Source of the DNA: Struthio camelus
Taxonomy: Eukaryota > Chordata > Aves > Struthioniformes > Struthionidae
Length of the DNA stretch: 64,000 nucleotides
Reading direction: 5' to 3'
NCBI RefSeq assembly: GCF_040807025.1
Contig: NC_090953.1
Coordinates: 24,226,997-24,290,996, forward strand
In this document: one piece after another, positions 25,870 through 36,265 of the stretch
Layout: each line of letters starts with the position of its first letter
How positions within the stretch are numbered: position 1 is the first letter of the stretch
Notes under the pieces: generated by a model
Seen by the model: the letters and a program-made list of their open reading frames with translations, nothing else
Told to the model about the DNA's origin: nothing
Databases searched by the model: none
Position numbers and translations under genes: made by a program

Positions 25870-28798
25870 CACACAGAGGTGCTGTCTCTGTGACTAGTTG
25901 GCAAAAACCCTTAATAAACAAATGAATCTTTGGCTGCTTCACCTGCATTCTCCCTGCTAAATCCATTTGCTCTGCATCTATGCCAAATGTTGGAGCAGTG
26001 TCTAACAAATAGTAAAAAAGAAATCATTTCTCTCAAAAATAGTTCTCCTTTTCCCTGACAGATGGGTTCTCTATACCCCCTTTGAATGTACTATGCCGTC
26101 CATGATAGGCAAGGCTGAGGCCTCCAACAGTCGTAGCTTTTCTGAAATGTTCTAAAAATGTGCCTGTAGAGGCCCATTTGCTGTCATGGAAAGCATTGCC
26201 ATAATATTAATAATAAGTAATGTCTGTGATAGTCATTTCATACCATTAGACAAGGATAATTCCCAGCTTCCTGCACTTAGTTCTTAGAAGGCTCTCAAAT
26301 AAAATATCATTATTTTGAAGTTCCTTGGATAAAAAATTGTCATCACATTGTAAGGATTTTAAAACTTCTTCTGAGTTTGGTACCTAGGACTCCTGAAGGC
26401 AAGTTTTCAAAAGCATTTAGGAACCCATACTCTGAGACAGAGCTGCACAGAACTGCACATTCTGGTCTTTAGCACGCTGGACTATCTGCGTCATGCTAAA
26501 CAAGCCCTAGATTTGATGAAGCACTTACATTCTCATTTCAGGTTAAGCATTTTTCTTTTTTTTCAAAATGAAACTACACTATTTGCTGAAATGATGTGCT
26601 CAAAATAGTTGTTTTACTAAAGTGAAGCTTAATGCTTTATAGTTATAAAGGCAACAAAACGCAGGCCCAAAGCAAAAATAATAATAAAAAAAACCTTTTC
26701 TATATCTGTGGAGGAAACATATGCATCCTATACAGTACTGGAGACTTGGTGGGTGGGGGAGTGGTAGCCCGGGGTCTAGGCACAGGGTAGTCTGCATGCC
26801 TCTGTAACGGCACGCCAGTGCACCAATCAGCCCTGACTCAGTCTTTGCACCTGATAGTCTTTTTTGTAGCTATTGAAGTGACAAAGGAGCATTCTGCTGC
26901 TTGGATTCTTTGTTGTGGTCTTTCCCCACCTTGAGGTTTTAAGAAAATATCATTTGTGTCATCAAATAAGGTAGCACTCAGAGATTAATTCCCAGAAAGT
27001 CCGGGAAATAAAGAGCGTGGGTATTTTCCAAGAGCCGGCTAGGATACCTATAGCTGAAAGAAGATGAACAGCTTGATTCCTTGAGCACGTCCTTTATTGC
27101 TCTGTCATTCTCCGGGAACATTAGGGACTGTATTTGAGAAGCTGCATCAGTTTGAGATGTTCTGCACCTCATTAATCAAAACATCCTTTTGGAAGGCAGT
27201 TGATTGCAGTTGAGACACAGAAGTGCTTACACCTCAGCATCCTTAGTACCTAGAGGAGGAAAAAAAGAAGAAAAAGACCTTTAATGCTAAAGCAGGCTTA
27301 GTTCACATTATCTAATCTACAGGAGCATTTGAAATTTGAGATTTATTTCCCCAGAAAAGCTTGTTCCACCAGAGATGATAATGAAAATAATAATATCAAA
27401 TAATAATCTCACTGGGTAGCTTTGCTGTAGAGTATTTTAAATGAGTCACAGTCAGTCTAGGTTGTGCCAGGAGGTGGGAGGAGAAGAGGAGCAGGTAAAT
27501 GCTTCAGAGAAAGGACTGTAGAGAGAGAGAAAGATAACAAAGATGAGGAAGCATGTGCAGTCTGTGTATGGTGAAGTCACTGCTGATGCCTGCATTTCCT
27601 TGAAGTAAGAGCTTAAGTAAGATCCTGCTGCTTTAAATGGCAGTTACCTATGCCAGTGACAAGTGACTCCTGGAAGAGAAAAGGTGAGTATTTGCTTATG
27701 AAAGCAGAAATGCAGTGAATCTCAGGGAATCTGTGAGGATATCCTCACTGCTTGCCGTGGTCGTTCATTGCCTGTGTTTAGTCCCCACTCTGCACTGTTC
27801 ACATGGCTTCCTTTTTCTGTGAGGTACGATTTTAACTATATGTAAAACAACAAACATTCTGGAAAACCTCAGATATCAAATCCACGCAAAAATATATGCA
27901 AACAGTCTCTTGTATTCACACATATGGCTAAAGAGATTTTTAATTTAACACCACTGGCTTCAAAGGCTTTACACTAGGAAATAATTTGAACCAGTTTATC
28001 AGTCTAAGAGCTTCTCAAACATAATAGTATAAACAGCCATTCCCCAAAGAAGGGCAGAGCAGGACTGACCGCTGCCTCTCTTCCTCCTTTTCTCTCCAAA
28101 AAACCTCCCAAAGAAGAAAAGATGGGGAAAACCTGATTTTAGCCTTTTCTCACTGCTTTGGCCTCTTATTATAAGAGGTGGATTATAGCAAGGAGTGACA
28201 TGAAGAAGGATTCCCATCTGGAGCTGCTATTTTCACAGGACCAGCCCCGGGAGACACGGTTAGTCAGGGGAGCTGGGACGTGCTGGCTCGGGTGCCCCCG
28301 GGAAGTGGGTTTCCCCGTGTCGTCTGGGGAGAGCCCACGCATCCCGCACACTCCTTCGCCATCCCCACCAGCCTCTCATTCCGGTAGGGGAGCTCTTTTG
28401 AGATGCAGCTTGCCTTTTTTTGAATGACTTCTACAGATCCAACCCCTCAGGGGAGAAATAGTAACGTTTTACATGTCTAACGGAAAAGCAAGGCAGCAAA
28501 GGAAAAAGAAACCTTCCACAGTATCCTTAGTTTGCAGGCAGGCGAAGAATACAGCGGGTTTCCCAGCGGGGAAACTTCTGCTAGAAAGGACCGGCACTCC
28601 CCAAGCCCCTGCTTTGCATGCAAGTGAGATTTTCAAGGTGAACTGCTCTTTTTCCTTTGGACTTGGATTCGCCCCTTCTCCCAAAAAACCCCGTGTCTTC
28701 ACGAGAAAAACTGCAACAAAGCAGCCACAACTTCAGAAGGAGAAAGGATCGTCAGCAAATAAGAGAAAAAGGCATCTTCTTGCTCCTTCCCGCCCCTT
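23396..28798. other. Intergenic DNA upstream of the HCN4 CpG island
   Basis: No supported gene. A CT-rich segment lies at about 24960-25230, and an AT dinucleotide array at 25823 (listed separately). GC content rises from about 28.2 kb towards the promoter. Distal regulatory elements of HCN4 could lie here, but I cannot point to a convincing one. Confidence 0.55.
25823..25875. repeat. (AT)n-(AC)n compound microsatellite
   Basis: About 26 AT/TA dinucleotides with one G interruption, followed by about 7 AC units. The AT part is self-complementary and can extrude as a cruciform. Likely polymorphic. Confidence 0.95.
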
Positions 28799-28812
28799 CC
28801 CCCCCCCCCCCC
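28799..28812. repeat. C14 homopolymer
   Basis: A run of 14 C at the upstream edge of the CpG island, next to a pyrimidine-rich block. G-stacked structure is possible on the minus strand, and the length is uncertain. Confidence 0.95.
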
Positions 28813-29102
28813 AACGATGCTGCTGTTTTTAAATACACGGCCGCCCGGTAGCTTTGGCTGTTAAACGAAGGGCCGCCTTAAGCCGAGCGCCCTGGCAGCC
28901 GCAGCGGAGCGCGGTGGCTCTGGGGCGGCTGCAGCTGTGCAACGCCCCGGCGCGGCGGCCACTGCAGCCCGGCCGCGGCCGCGCTGCGGCGGGCGCGCCC
29001 CTCGCCGCGCCCCCCGGGGCTGCCAGGCGTTGCCCTTTTAAGAAGCCCGGGTGCTGGCTCAGGTAGGCAGAGCCTGTGTGCAGTAGTCGCTCCTATGGCA
29101 AC

Positions 29103-29107
29103 CCAAT
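29103..29107 (+). promoter_or_regulatory. CCAAT box candidate
   Basis: A CCAAT pentamer within the context GGCAACCCAATAGAATGG, about 630 bp before the HCN4 start codon. The GGCAAC just before it resembles an RFX half-site. Motif-based only; it would be promoter-proximal if transcription starts at about 29.16-29.2 kb. Confidence 0.35.
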
Positions 29108-29302
29108 AGAATGGGATCGCTTCATGAATATTCCCAGGAGCAGCGGCTGCATGAGGAATAAGTGATGACAGTGATGTAAGCAAGCAGTGGCCGCTGCAGG
29201 TTGCAGTTCATTGTGTTATTGGCCGGCAGGTTGAGGAGTTTGAGGCACCCGGGCTTGGGCTTCGCTTTCCGGATGATGTCTGCCCGCTGGGAGACACGGC
29301 AC

Positions 29303-29310
29303 ATTTGCAT
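29303..29310. promoter_or_regulatory. Consensus octamer (POU) site
   Basis: ATTTGCAT, the exact reverse complement of the octamer ATGCAAAT bound by POU-domain factors. It sits inside an otherwise GC-rich stretch about 425 bp upstream of the start codon, which makes an exact AT-rich octamer somewhat notable. Binding is not shown. Confidence 0.35.
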
Positions 29311-29520
29311 CTCGAAGCCAACATGGCAAGGCGGCTGCCGCTGCCGCTGCCGCCCTCCCTCGCCTTCCAGCCAGAAGTGTGCTGCTCTTCTCTAGACTTC
29401 TTGCCCAGTGCTCTGGAGCTGAGCAGACAGGGATTGCAGTAACACTCACCAAGGGGAGACAAGCAGCAAGTAGCCAAATCGGGACAAGGGAGGAGTGGGG
29501 GGGCTTTTTCGCCTTCCCTC

Positions 29521-29537
29521 TTTTTTTTTTTTTTTTT
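29521..29537. repeat. T17 homopolymer in 5' leader region
   Basis: Seventeen T in a row within the presumed 5'UTR, embedded in a pyrimidine-rich block. Two copies of TGCAGAGCCTGTG follow at about 29551 and 29570. Length is uncertain. Confidence 0.95.
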
Positions 29538-29583
29538 CTTCCGTTCTGGATGCAGAGCCTGTGCTTTGTTGCAGAGCCTGTGG

Positions 29584-29640
29584 ATGCCACGGTCTGGTAA
29601 GGAGATGACACGCCAGTCTCTGGTCCCTCCTGCCCCTTGA
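29584..29640 (+). CDS. Candidate upstream ORF (18 codons) in HCN4 leader
   Basis: ATG at 29584 opens an 18-codon frame beginning MPRSGKEMTRQ and ending in TGA at 29638-29640. It closes 91 bases before the HCN4 start. It contains a second in-frame ATG at 29605. If the HCN4 mRNA starts upstream of it, this short frame could reduce initiation at the main start. A longer upstream frame (29201-29395, 64 codons) would matter only for a more distal start site. There is no evidence of translation or conservation. Confidence 0.3.
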   Translation: MPRSGKEMTRQSLVPPAP

Positions 29641-29709
29641 GCTAGGGGCAGCGGCCTGGGGCAGCGCAGGTTCCCTCCTTGGGCGGAGCGGGGGTCTCTC
29701 TCCCCGCTG

Positions 29710-29727
29710 AGCAGCAGCAGCAGCAGC
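29710..29727 (+). repeat. (AGC)6 repeat immediately before HCN4 ATG
   Basis: Six perfect AGC triplets end four bases before the start codon (GGCC then ATG). Trinucleotide repeats at this position are often length-variable and can alter leader structure and initiation. Confidence 0.97.
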
Positions 29728-29731
29728 GGCC

Positions 29732-30438
29732 ATGGACAAGCTGCCCCCCTCCATGCGCAAGAGGCTCTACAGCCTGCCCCAGCAGATAGGACCCAAGGCC
29801 TCGATCATGGACGAGGAGGAAGACAGCGACAAGGACACCCGGAGGAAAAGCATCAGGCTCAAGCCACTGCCTTCGCCCTCTGCTGGGAGCACCCGGGCTC
29901 TCGGGGGAGACCCCGGCAGAGGGGGGGACCCCAGCCTCCTGGAGACGGAGGCGGGCAGCAAGGGCGCCAAGACCAGCACCAACGGGGACTGCCGCCGCTT
30001 CAAAGGGAGCCTGTCCTCGCTGACCAGCAGGCACCTCCACGATGCGGCCGAGGAGAGGCGGCTGATCGGCGGCGAAGGGGAGCCAGCCTCCCCCAGCGAG
30101 GACAGGAGCCCCCCCGGCAGCGGAGAGCCGGAGCCGGGACTGCCGGCGCCCCCGCCGCCAGCGTCCCCCCCGGAGCTCCAGCAGCAGCCGCCCCCCCGAG
30201 CTTGCTCCTCCACCTCCATTAAAGTGGAAGGAGGTGGAGGGGCCGACCAAATCACCCCAGACGAGGAGCAGAGGCTGGGTCAAGCCGGCTTCATGCAGAG
30301 GCAGTTCGGGGCCATGCTCCAGCCGGGGGTCAACAAATTCTCCTTGAGGATGTTTGGCAGCCAGAAGGCCGTGGAGAGGGAGCAGGAAAGGGTTAAGTCT
30401 GCCGGGTTCTGGATCATCCATCCCTACAGCGACTTCAG
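29732..30438 (+). CDS. HCN4: HCN4 exon 1: N-terminus and HCN domain of pacemaker channel
   Basis: This encodes residues 1-235 plus two bases of codon 236 of HCN4, a hyperpolarisation-activated, cAMP-modulated cation channel subunit of the plasma membrane (If/Ih current, sinoatrial node and some neurons). The start [18 protein letters not shown] is the vertebrate HCN4 N-terminus, in a good Kozak context (GGCCATGG). Other HCN4-like blocks are [14 protein letters not shown] (37-50, with an RRxS basophilic-kinase site), [13 protein letters not shown] (82-94), [11 protein letters not shown] (102-112) and IKVEGG (163-168). Between them lies a low-complexity Pro/Ser/Glu/Gly region (about 113-160), typical of this divergent segment. 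[20 protein letters not shown] (182-201) and on to HPYSDF (235) form the HCN domain, nearly invariant in the family. The exon ends TTCAG|GTACAA, phase 2. The intron-read frame stays open to 30727. Family identity is very secure; HCN4 rather than HCN1/2/3 follows from the N-terminus. Confidence 0.97.
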
Positions 30439-30444
30439 GTACAA
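30439..30444 (+). promoter_or_regulatory. HCN4: Splice donor of HCN4 intron 1
   Basis: CAG|GTACAA. The split Arg codon (AG|G) is completed by the first base of exon 2 at 60878, giving the expected family sequence YSDFRFYWDL. Confidence 0.93.
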
Positions 30445-31338
30445 CCCCCCCTTCCTGGCCCACCCAAAACCGGCTGGCTTGCCCCTTCCCCTCCCCTGTC
30501 CAGCCCAGCTCAGCCCTTTCTGCGGGGAGCGCACACCCCGAGATAACTTTCCATCTCCTAGTGCTAATTTCCTAGTCAGAGTTGCTGCAGGACAAATCCA
30601 AGATCCAGTCCAGACAAACAGTCTGCAGGGCTCATTTATATTTAAGCTAAATTTTAGTGTTCCCACACTATTGTTAATTTTAAATGATAATTCTGAACCA
30701 ACAAATGGCTCTTGCTTTGGCTTTTAATGAAGGAAAGCCTCTTCATAGTTCCCCAGTGTGAATGGGGAAAAAATGTCCCCACCTGATGCACAGCTCAACT
30801 AAAAGCGTGGTGTCTGCTGCTTCTTAACTGCTCCAGTATCTCCAGTTCAAAGCCCATGGTCTGCCTGATTAATATTTCAATTCCCATTTTGATAACTAGT
30901 CATTAGTCCTCTCCCCTCTCCTTCCTCAAGAGTTAGGGAAGGACGTTGCTACTATTGCTGTTCTGTAGGGCTTCTTACTGCAGCATCGCTTGTCAAGGAA
31001 TTGGTACGGGCAGGGGGATAGCAGTATTCATTAACAGGGAACTTAAGGTCTTCAGAATCTGACAGAGAAAGACTTTCTTTTGTGTCTGCAGGTCCTTATT
31101 TGCAAAATTAATTTGGATGGGGACTAATTAATATTGTTTTTATGAAAAGTAGTGCCTTTCTTTCACTCAGTTGGCAACATTTCCATGAAGATTAATAAGG
31201 AAATTAACTTGTAAGCAGTAGAACCAATTCTTGTACAGTTCTCAACCACCGAGCAGAGGGGTTGTGTTTAGGTATTTCGGAGTAAAGCATTGCCTACCGC
31301 ACAGGTGAATTGTCCTCTGCAATATGTATGTAAAGCAC

Positions 31339-31373
31339 TGCAATCAATAATTAATTACTTAGTGCAATCAATA
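31339..31373. promoter_or_regulatory. Duplicated homeodomain/PBX-like motif
   Basis: The 11-mer TGCAATCAATA occurs at 31339-31349 and again at 31363-31373 in the same orientation, 24 bp apart. Between them lies ATTAATTACTTAG with a TAATTA homeodomain core. ATCAATA resembles PBX/HOX-type sites read in reverse. It lies about 900 bp into intron 1. Functional meaning is speculative. Confidence 0.3.
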
Positions 31374-32299
31374 GGTAGGGTTTATTGCTTCAGCTTTAAT
31401 TACAACTGGCTTACAGCTCACATTTAAAAGCACAGAGTGGAAGAACGTCATTCAAACACATACCTCTCAAACTATATACTGATTTTATTAAATTTTTGGA
31501 CTCTTCAAGAAACCTTGCTTTATTCCCTAAAACACAGTTAGCAAGACTATTGCAGGAAAGAGTTGCAGGATGGATTTGGCTGTCCAACAACAAAAAACTC
31601 TTGGCACTACTTTTTAGACATTTAACAAACAGTTCATACACTTAGAGGATTCAGAACTGGCACTGAACCGATTCCTTGATATTTACTTGGATTAAGAAAC
31701 ATTATTAGAAGGCTACATGAATTGGAAGACCACACTGTCATTTAAATTCTGTGCATTCAAGTGTCCCAGGCACACAGCAGACCGAGCGTATAAGGGTTTC
31801 CAGTAGCTACATCATGATACTGAGTCCTTGCAAGTACAATCGTATTCAAACCTGGATTGGAAAGGGTATAAAATTGCCTTTCAGTTGCGACTGATCAAGT
31901 AATACCTCACAAACACAGTGAAAAGTGAGAGCGATTGCCTTTTAAAAAATTAACAGCAATTTCATACTCTTGGCTACAGATTTATTTGCCACAAGTCTGG
32001 AGTTAAAAACAAACAAACCACTGCGCTATCTTGGGTTATTCTAGCAAAGCATTGTCTGCATGTAGCACCCTGAAGGAATTTTGGATTTAGTCTCTGGATC
32101 ATATGAGTGGACTTACCTAAAAGTAGCCTTTAGTTTGCATATCTTTTATGCATCTGTACAGTGTGGCTTATTCCCTCCCTTCCGTCTTTATAATTACATT
32201 TTCAGCACCAAACCAGACTGGTAAACTTCAATTAAAGGGTTGTAACCGTAGCTGAGGTAGCCACCTTGTCCAAGGTGAGATGGTGCTAAAAGATTGTTG

Positions 32300-32317
32300 T
32301 TTTTTTTTGGGGGGGGG
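32300..32317. repeat. T9-G9 homopolymer junction
   Basis: Nine T (32300-32308) directly followed by nine G (32309-32317), the third T/G or A/G junction of this kind in the window. Confidence 0.95.
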
Positions 32318-35300
32318 ATTCCTGGTTAACTAGTGCTTATTCCTTAAAATGACACTATAAATGATAAGTTTTTATTTCTGAGATGCTTGACTACAGAGTC
32401 ACTCCTAGCCTTGTACAAAGGAATGAAATAAGCAGGCATGTTAGACTCTCCCAAGACAAATGATCAGACTGAGTCTGCTAACACTCAGATGTTCGCAGGC
32501 ATGTATGTGACTTGTTAGTTTTAATAATTAAATCCTCCCGATTTAGCTTTGCATTTGTGCAGAGAACGCATAGTGAGTAGGATAGCTGTACCCTGATGCA
32601 AGACATTCTCTGCTCGGTGTCAGATTCCAGGTAGGCTGATATCTTGCTGCTTTGCGTTTCTTCTAAATTGATGCTAGAAGCCTAGCACAGAAATACGCGC
32701 TTTCTCCCCGCAATTATGTATCAACATCAGATGGGGCAGTGGAATTGATTGTATAAGGAACACTGCTGAAGAGGCCAGGAGTAGCTAGGTGCACTACTAT
32801 ATGATCAGTACCTATGACGCTTTCTGGGGAACTTTGGTCACCCCTGTTTCTAGGTCACTTGCAGCATGTCTATCTGAATATGACTGCCCCTGAGAGAAAA
32901 TATGTGGACTTCCATGAAGAAATGACCTATGAACAATGGCTGCATTGAAGGAGAAGAGTGGGAGCTTTGCTCGATTCTGATAGGGTTTTGTATTCCTTCC
33001 TTCTCTGAATGCTGCTAAAGCATCTCTCTTGGGAACGGCTCACATGAATATGAATAACATTTTTTGACCTCTGAAATGCAGCAGATTGCACCAAACAGCA
33101 GGTATTATCAAAATATTTGCAGAAGCTATATATCCTTGGCCCAAAGGACTTTATTTTCTCCTTTGCAAATTATGCAATGCAGCGCTGATTGCTCCTTGTT
33201 AAAGAAGGGTGCAGATTCTGGAGCATTAGGATGTTGTAAGAGGCATGAGTCTCCATTAGCCTGCACTTTGCATAATCACTAAAACCATACAGTAGCATTT
33301 GGTGTAAAAGTTTCAAGTTAATAAATATTCGGACCCAGATCTTGTTTCCTGTCTTTTTGGGGAAAACAGTTTCACCTCTGAGAGTGGCTCTTGTACCGCT
33401 AAGCATTTTGGTAGGTCTCCAAAACTCATGACTCCTGTCTCAGTACTGCTCAAGATGTGAACTTTTGAATTGAACATTCCTACCCTATTTGCTAGAGCTC
33501 GATTCTGTTGTAAGCTTACACTGATGTGATTCCTCTGCTTCCTTCATGGTGTTATGTCTATGTGCTATGCAAGAGGAGCGCCTGATTTAGAATAGAACAG
33601 AGGCTTTCATCATACTTTCCTTAAGTTACCATTTTAACATCAAATATGGCTAATTCCAGTGGCAAATCTATGACCCCCAAGAGTAAAGCAAGTTAATACA
33701 GATTTAGATTCTGTTGATTTCGGCTTTTAGTCCATTGTGAGGGGAAAAGCATCAAATGACCTTTACAAAAACCAAACCTTATGCCCCTGAGTACTCATGA
33801 CTAAGGCAGTGGACTAGTTCTAGAAGCACTTAAAAGATGTCTTACCATTTTAAAATGAAAATAAGAATGCTAGTTCCTGTTCTGAGGTGCAGAACACGTA
33901 TGTGCTAGTTTCTTGAGTTTATTTGCATCCATGGTTGATTGCACATCAGTTCAGAACCAATGCGTATTTCCTAGATCAAGATTTATCTGAGACTTTGAAA
34001 GCTTTTTCAGTAGCTAGATAGAATTGTAATTTATTACGTAGAGGAAGCATTGATCCAGTACAATTGGTTTAATAAAAAAATTCCAGACAAGCAATGATCT
34101 GTCTGGTTTGTAGTCAACTGAAAGAATATTGGTGGTAGCTGCTATCCAGAACTGCTTGCAAAAATGCGTAGCATGCTGCTTTTAGAAAGGACTGAGAACA
34201 GATACACTATCTGAAGGATCAAAATAGTCCAAACTGTGGATGTAAACAGAACTGCACATTATTCACTGCCCAGTAACCTATTAACTTCTTCACAGAAAAG
34301 AGAAGCTGGTGCTTCTTTGAAAACAATGGAAAATATTCCATTCAGAAACAGTCCCAATTTCAGATTTTGGAATTTGTCTTCCCATTGTTCTTTTTTACTT
34401 GGATACTTGTCTGCAAACAGAACCTTGGTTTCATTTGCTTCCTCTGCATGATCCCCATACCTCCTTGGGAGCCTGAGGACATTGTTAGGGCACCAAAAGG
34501 AATTAGACATTGAAGTGCAATAGATAAGCATGAATTCCTGAAGAACAAAATCATTTCCTCTCCTGTATGCTGGCGCAGTCGTCTGAGCAGCGTCAATCAG
34601 ACTGCCTTCACTTGAGGAACCGGAGGGATTTACTAATCCTAGTACTGAATACTGAACCCAACAGCACTGGTGGGATCGAGCAAAAATAGGAAGGACACAT
34701 GTGTTTCTCTTTTCCACTCTCTTGAGTAGAACGGATTTCCAGAGTGCCTCCTGAAGAGTTGCTCTGGGTGCAGAGATTTGTTTCCATTGGCAAGCTTTTC
34801 ACTATTTTGTTAAGAGAGTAAACAATTTGTGGAGCGTACAGCACTTGTTCACTGACTTTGGCAGTTCACTTAGGTGGGTATTGCCGTCCCTGCTCTCAGA
34901 CAATAAGACTCTTTTCTTTACCTGCTGCCCAGCGTGCTGCCTCACTTCATGCCTTTCCACATTCAGAGGCTGCCCACAATGGCAAACTCTGACCTTGTGA
35001 CTTGCCCATTGCTCGTAACAGAGTAAAATGAAAGCTACCCATTGAGTGAGCCTTGTGCACTGCAAATTGAACTTCTGGTAGAGTGAAACCTCTGCTTAGA
35101 AGTAGCGGCTGGGGACAAAATTGCCTCAGTAGCAGAACCTGTGCCAGTCATTGGAAACAAATACAAAGTGCAAACCAGGCTCAGGTTTATTGGTAGGCAA
35201 CTCGTATACTTGCCTCTCTTATCTTCTTGTTCATGCTGATGGTGATTGCTCAAAATAGTGTAGGGACACCGCTACCTGAGGAAGGGGAGATATTTTCCTA

Positions 35301-36204
35301 AAGTTGGATATTGCTATTTTTACTGCAGATAACTTTCCTGCCAATTCCCAGGACAGTTTTGCTGAAGCAGAACTAGGGGATAGAACAGAAATAATTGGAG
35401 GGAGAATCCAAATCCCACTAAACAGTATGGATTAGACTTCTGTTGTCTTCAGTGGACTGTGAATCAGGCTGAAGGAAAAGAAACATGGTTTTGTGACCAT
35501 GAACCAAGGAGACCAAGCTTCCCATGTCCATGGGCCATACTTCCCATGGGCGACTTCCTTGGGCAAGTCACCACATGCTTCATGCCCTAGTTCACATGTT
35601 GTGAGATGGAGGATAAAACACCCGGCACTACAGGGTCATTGCGGCGATATAGTCATTCATATGTGACATGTTCAGATACTACAAAAGGCAGCATTTGAAG
35701 GCAGGAATGCCTCATTAAATAAAACACTTTGACGTGTTACTGTAATATGTTTTAAGAGCATAGTCATATAATAGTACAGTATTTTCATATATGTTCGCAT
35801 GCAGAAAATGAGGTGAAAGAATATGCATAAGGTGAAAGACTATGAATAGATGCTAAAGCAAGCATTTAGATCTGAGAAAGAGCCATTGTTAAGGTTTCCT
35901 GCACAAACTTAATTCAGGCCCTTTGTGCAAATCTCTGCCTGTAGATGAACGGGTTATCTCTTCTGTAGAATCCATGCCTCATTCAATGTGCACAAGGGAT
36001 GGTTGTTCCTTTGTGAAAAGCCATTTAACATTTTCTCCATCTCTCCTCATAAGACAGCATACCATATTTGTCTCGTCTTATTCAGATCTTATTCTGAAAA
36101 AACAGGTTAATTTCCTCATGGCCTTTTTTTCTTTTTTTTTGGCATTTATGAAATATTCAAATATAAAAGCAATAAATGTTCGTTTCCTGACACCTTGGCT
36201 AGAG

Positions 36205-36265
36205 AGCTGGTGATATCACCCCCAGTTTACAGAGAGGTGGCTAAGACTCATAGAAATCAAGGTCA
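36205..36265 (-). mobile_element. MIR-like SINE relic (reverse)
   Basis: 'GATATCACCCCCAGTTTACAGAGAGGTGGCTAAGACTCATAGAAATCAAGGTC' resembles the reverse complement of the MIR core ('atta..cccattttacagatgaggaaactgaggcacagagaggttaagt..aaggtc'). Short and diverged. Confidence 0.5.

Larger units (their letters stand above)
28840..30440 (+). promoter_or_regulatory. HCN4: CpG island / presumed HCN4 promoter, 5'UTR and exon 1
   Basis: GC content and CpG density jump at about 28840. They are highest at 28860-29040 (CGGCCGCGGCCGCG-type words, GGGGCGG Sp1-type box at 28922-28928) and again across exon 1. They drop sharply just after the exon 1 donor at 30439. The island encloses the HCN4 start codon, so the promoter almost certainly lies in its upstream half. 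There is no convincing TATA box at a defined distance, consistent with a dispersed CpG-island promoter. The transcription start site cannot be fixed from sequence alone. Confidence 0.8.

Noticed and set aside
28799..28860. TATA-type core promoter for HCN4
   Set aside because: TTTTAA words occur near 28830 and 29035, but none sits at a defined distance from an identifiable start; a CpG-island promoter is more likely.
29642..30463. 273-codon minus-strand frame opposite HCN4 exon 1
   Set aside because: A shadow of GC-rich HCN4 coding sequence: low-complexity Gly/Ala/Leu/Pro composition and no independent features.
32211..32231. TTCAGCACCA, the left half of an NRSF/REST silencer element, in HCN4 intron 1
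   Set aside because: The right half does not match the consensus at any usual spacing; a lone half-site is common by chance.
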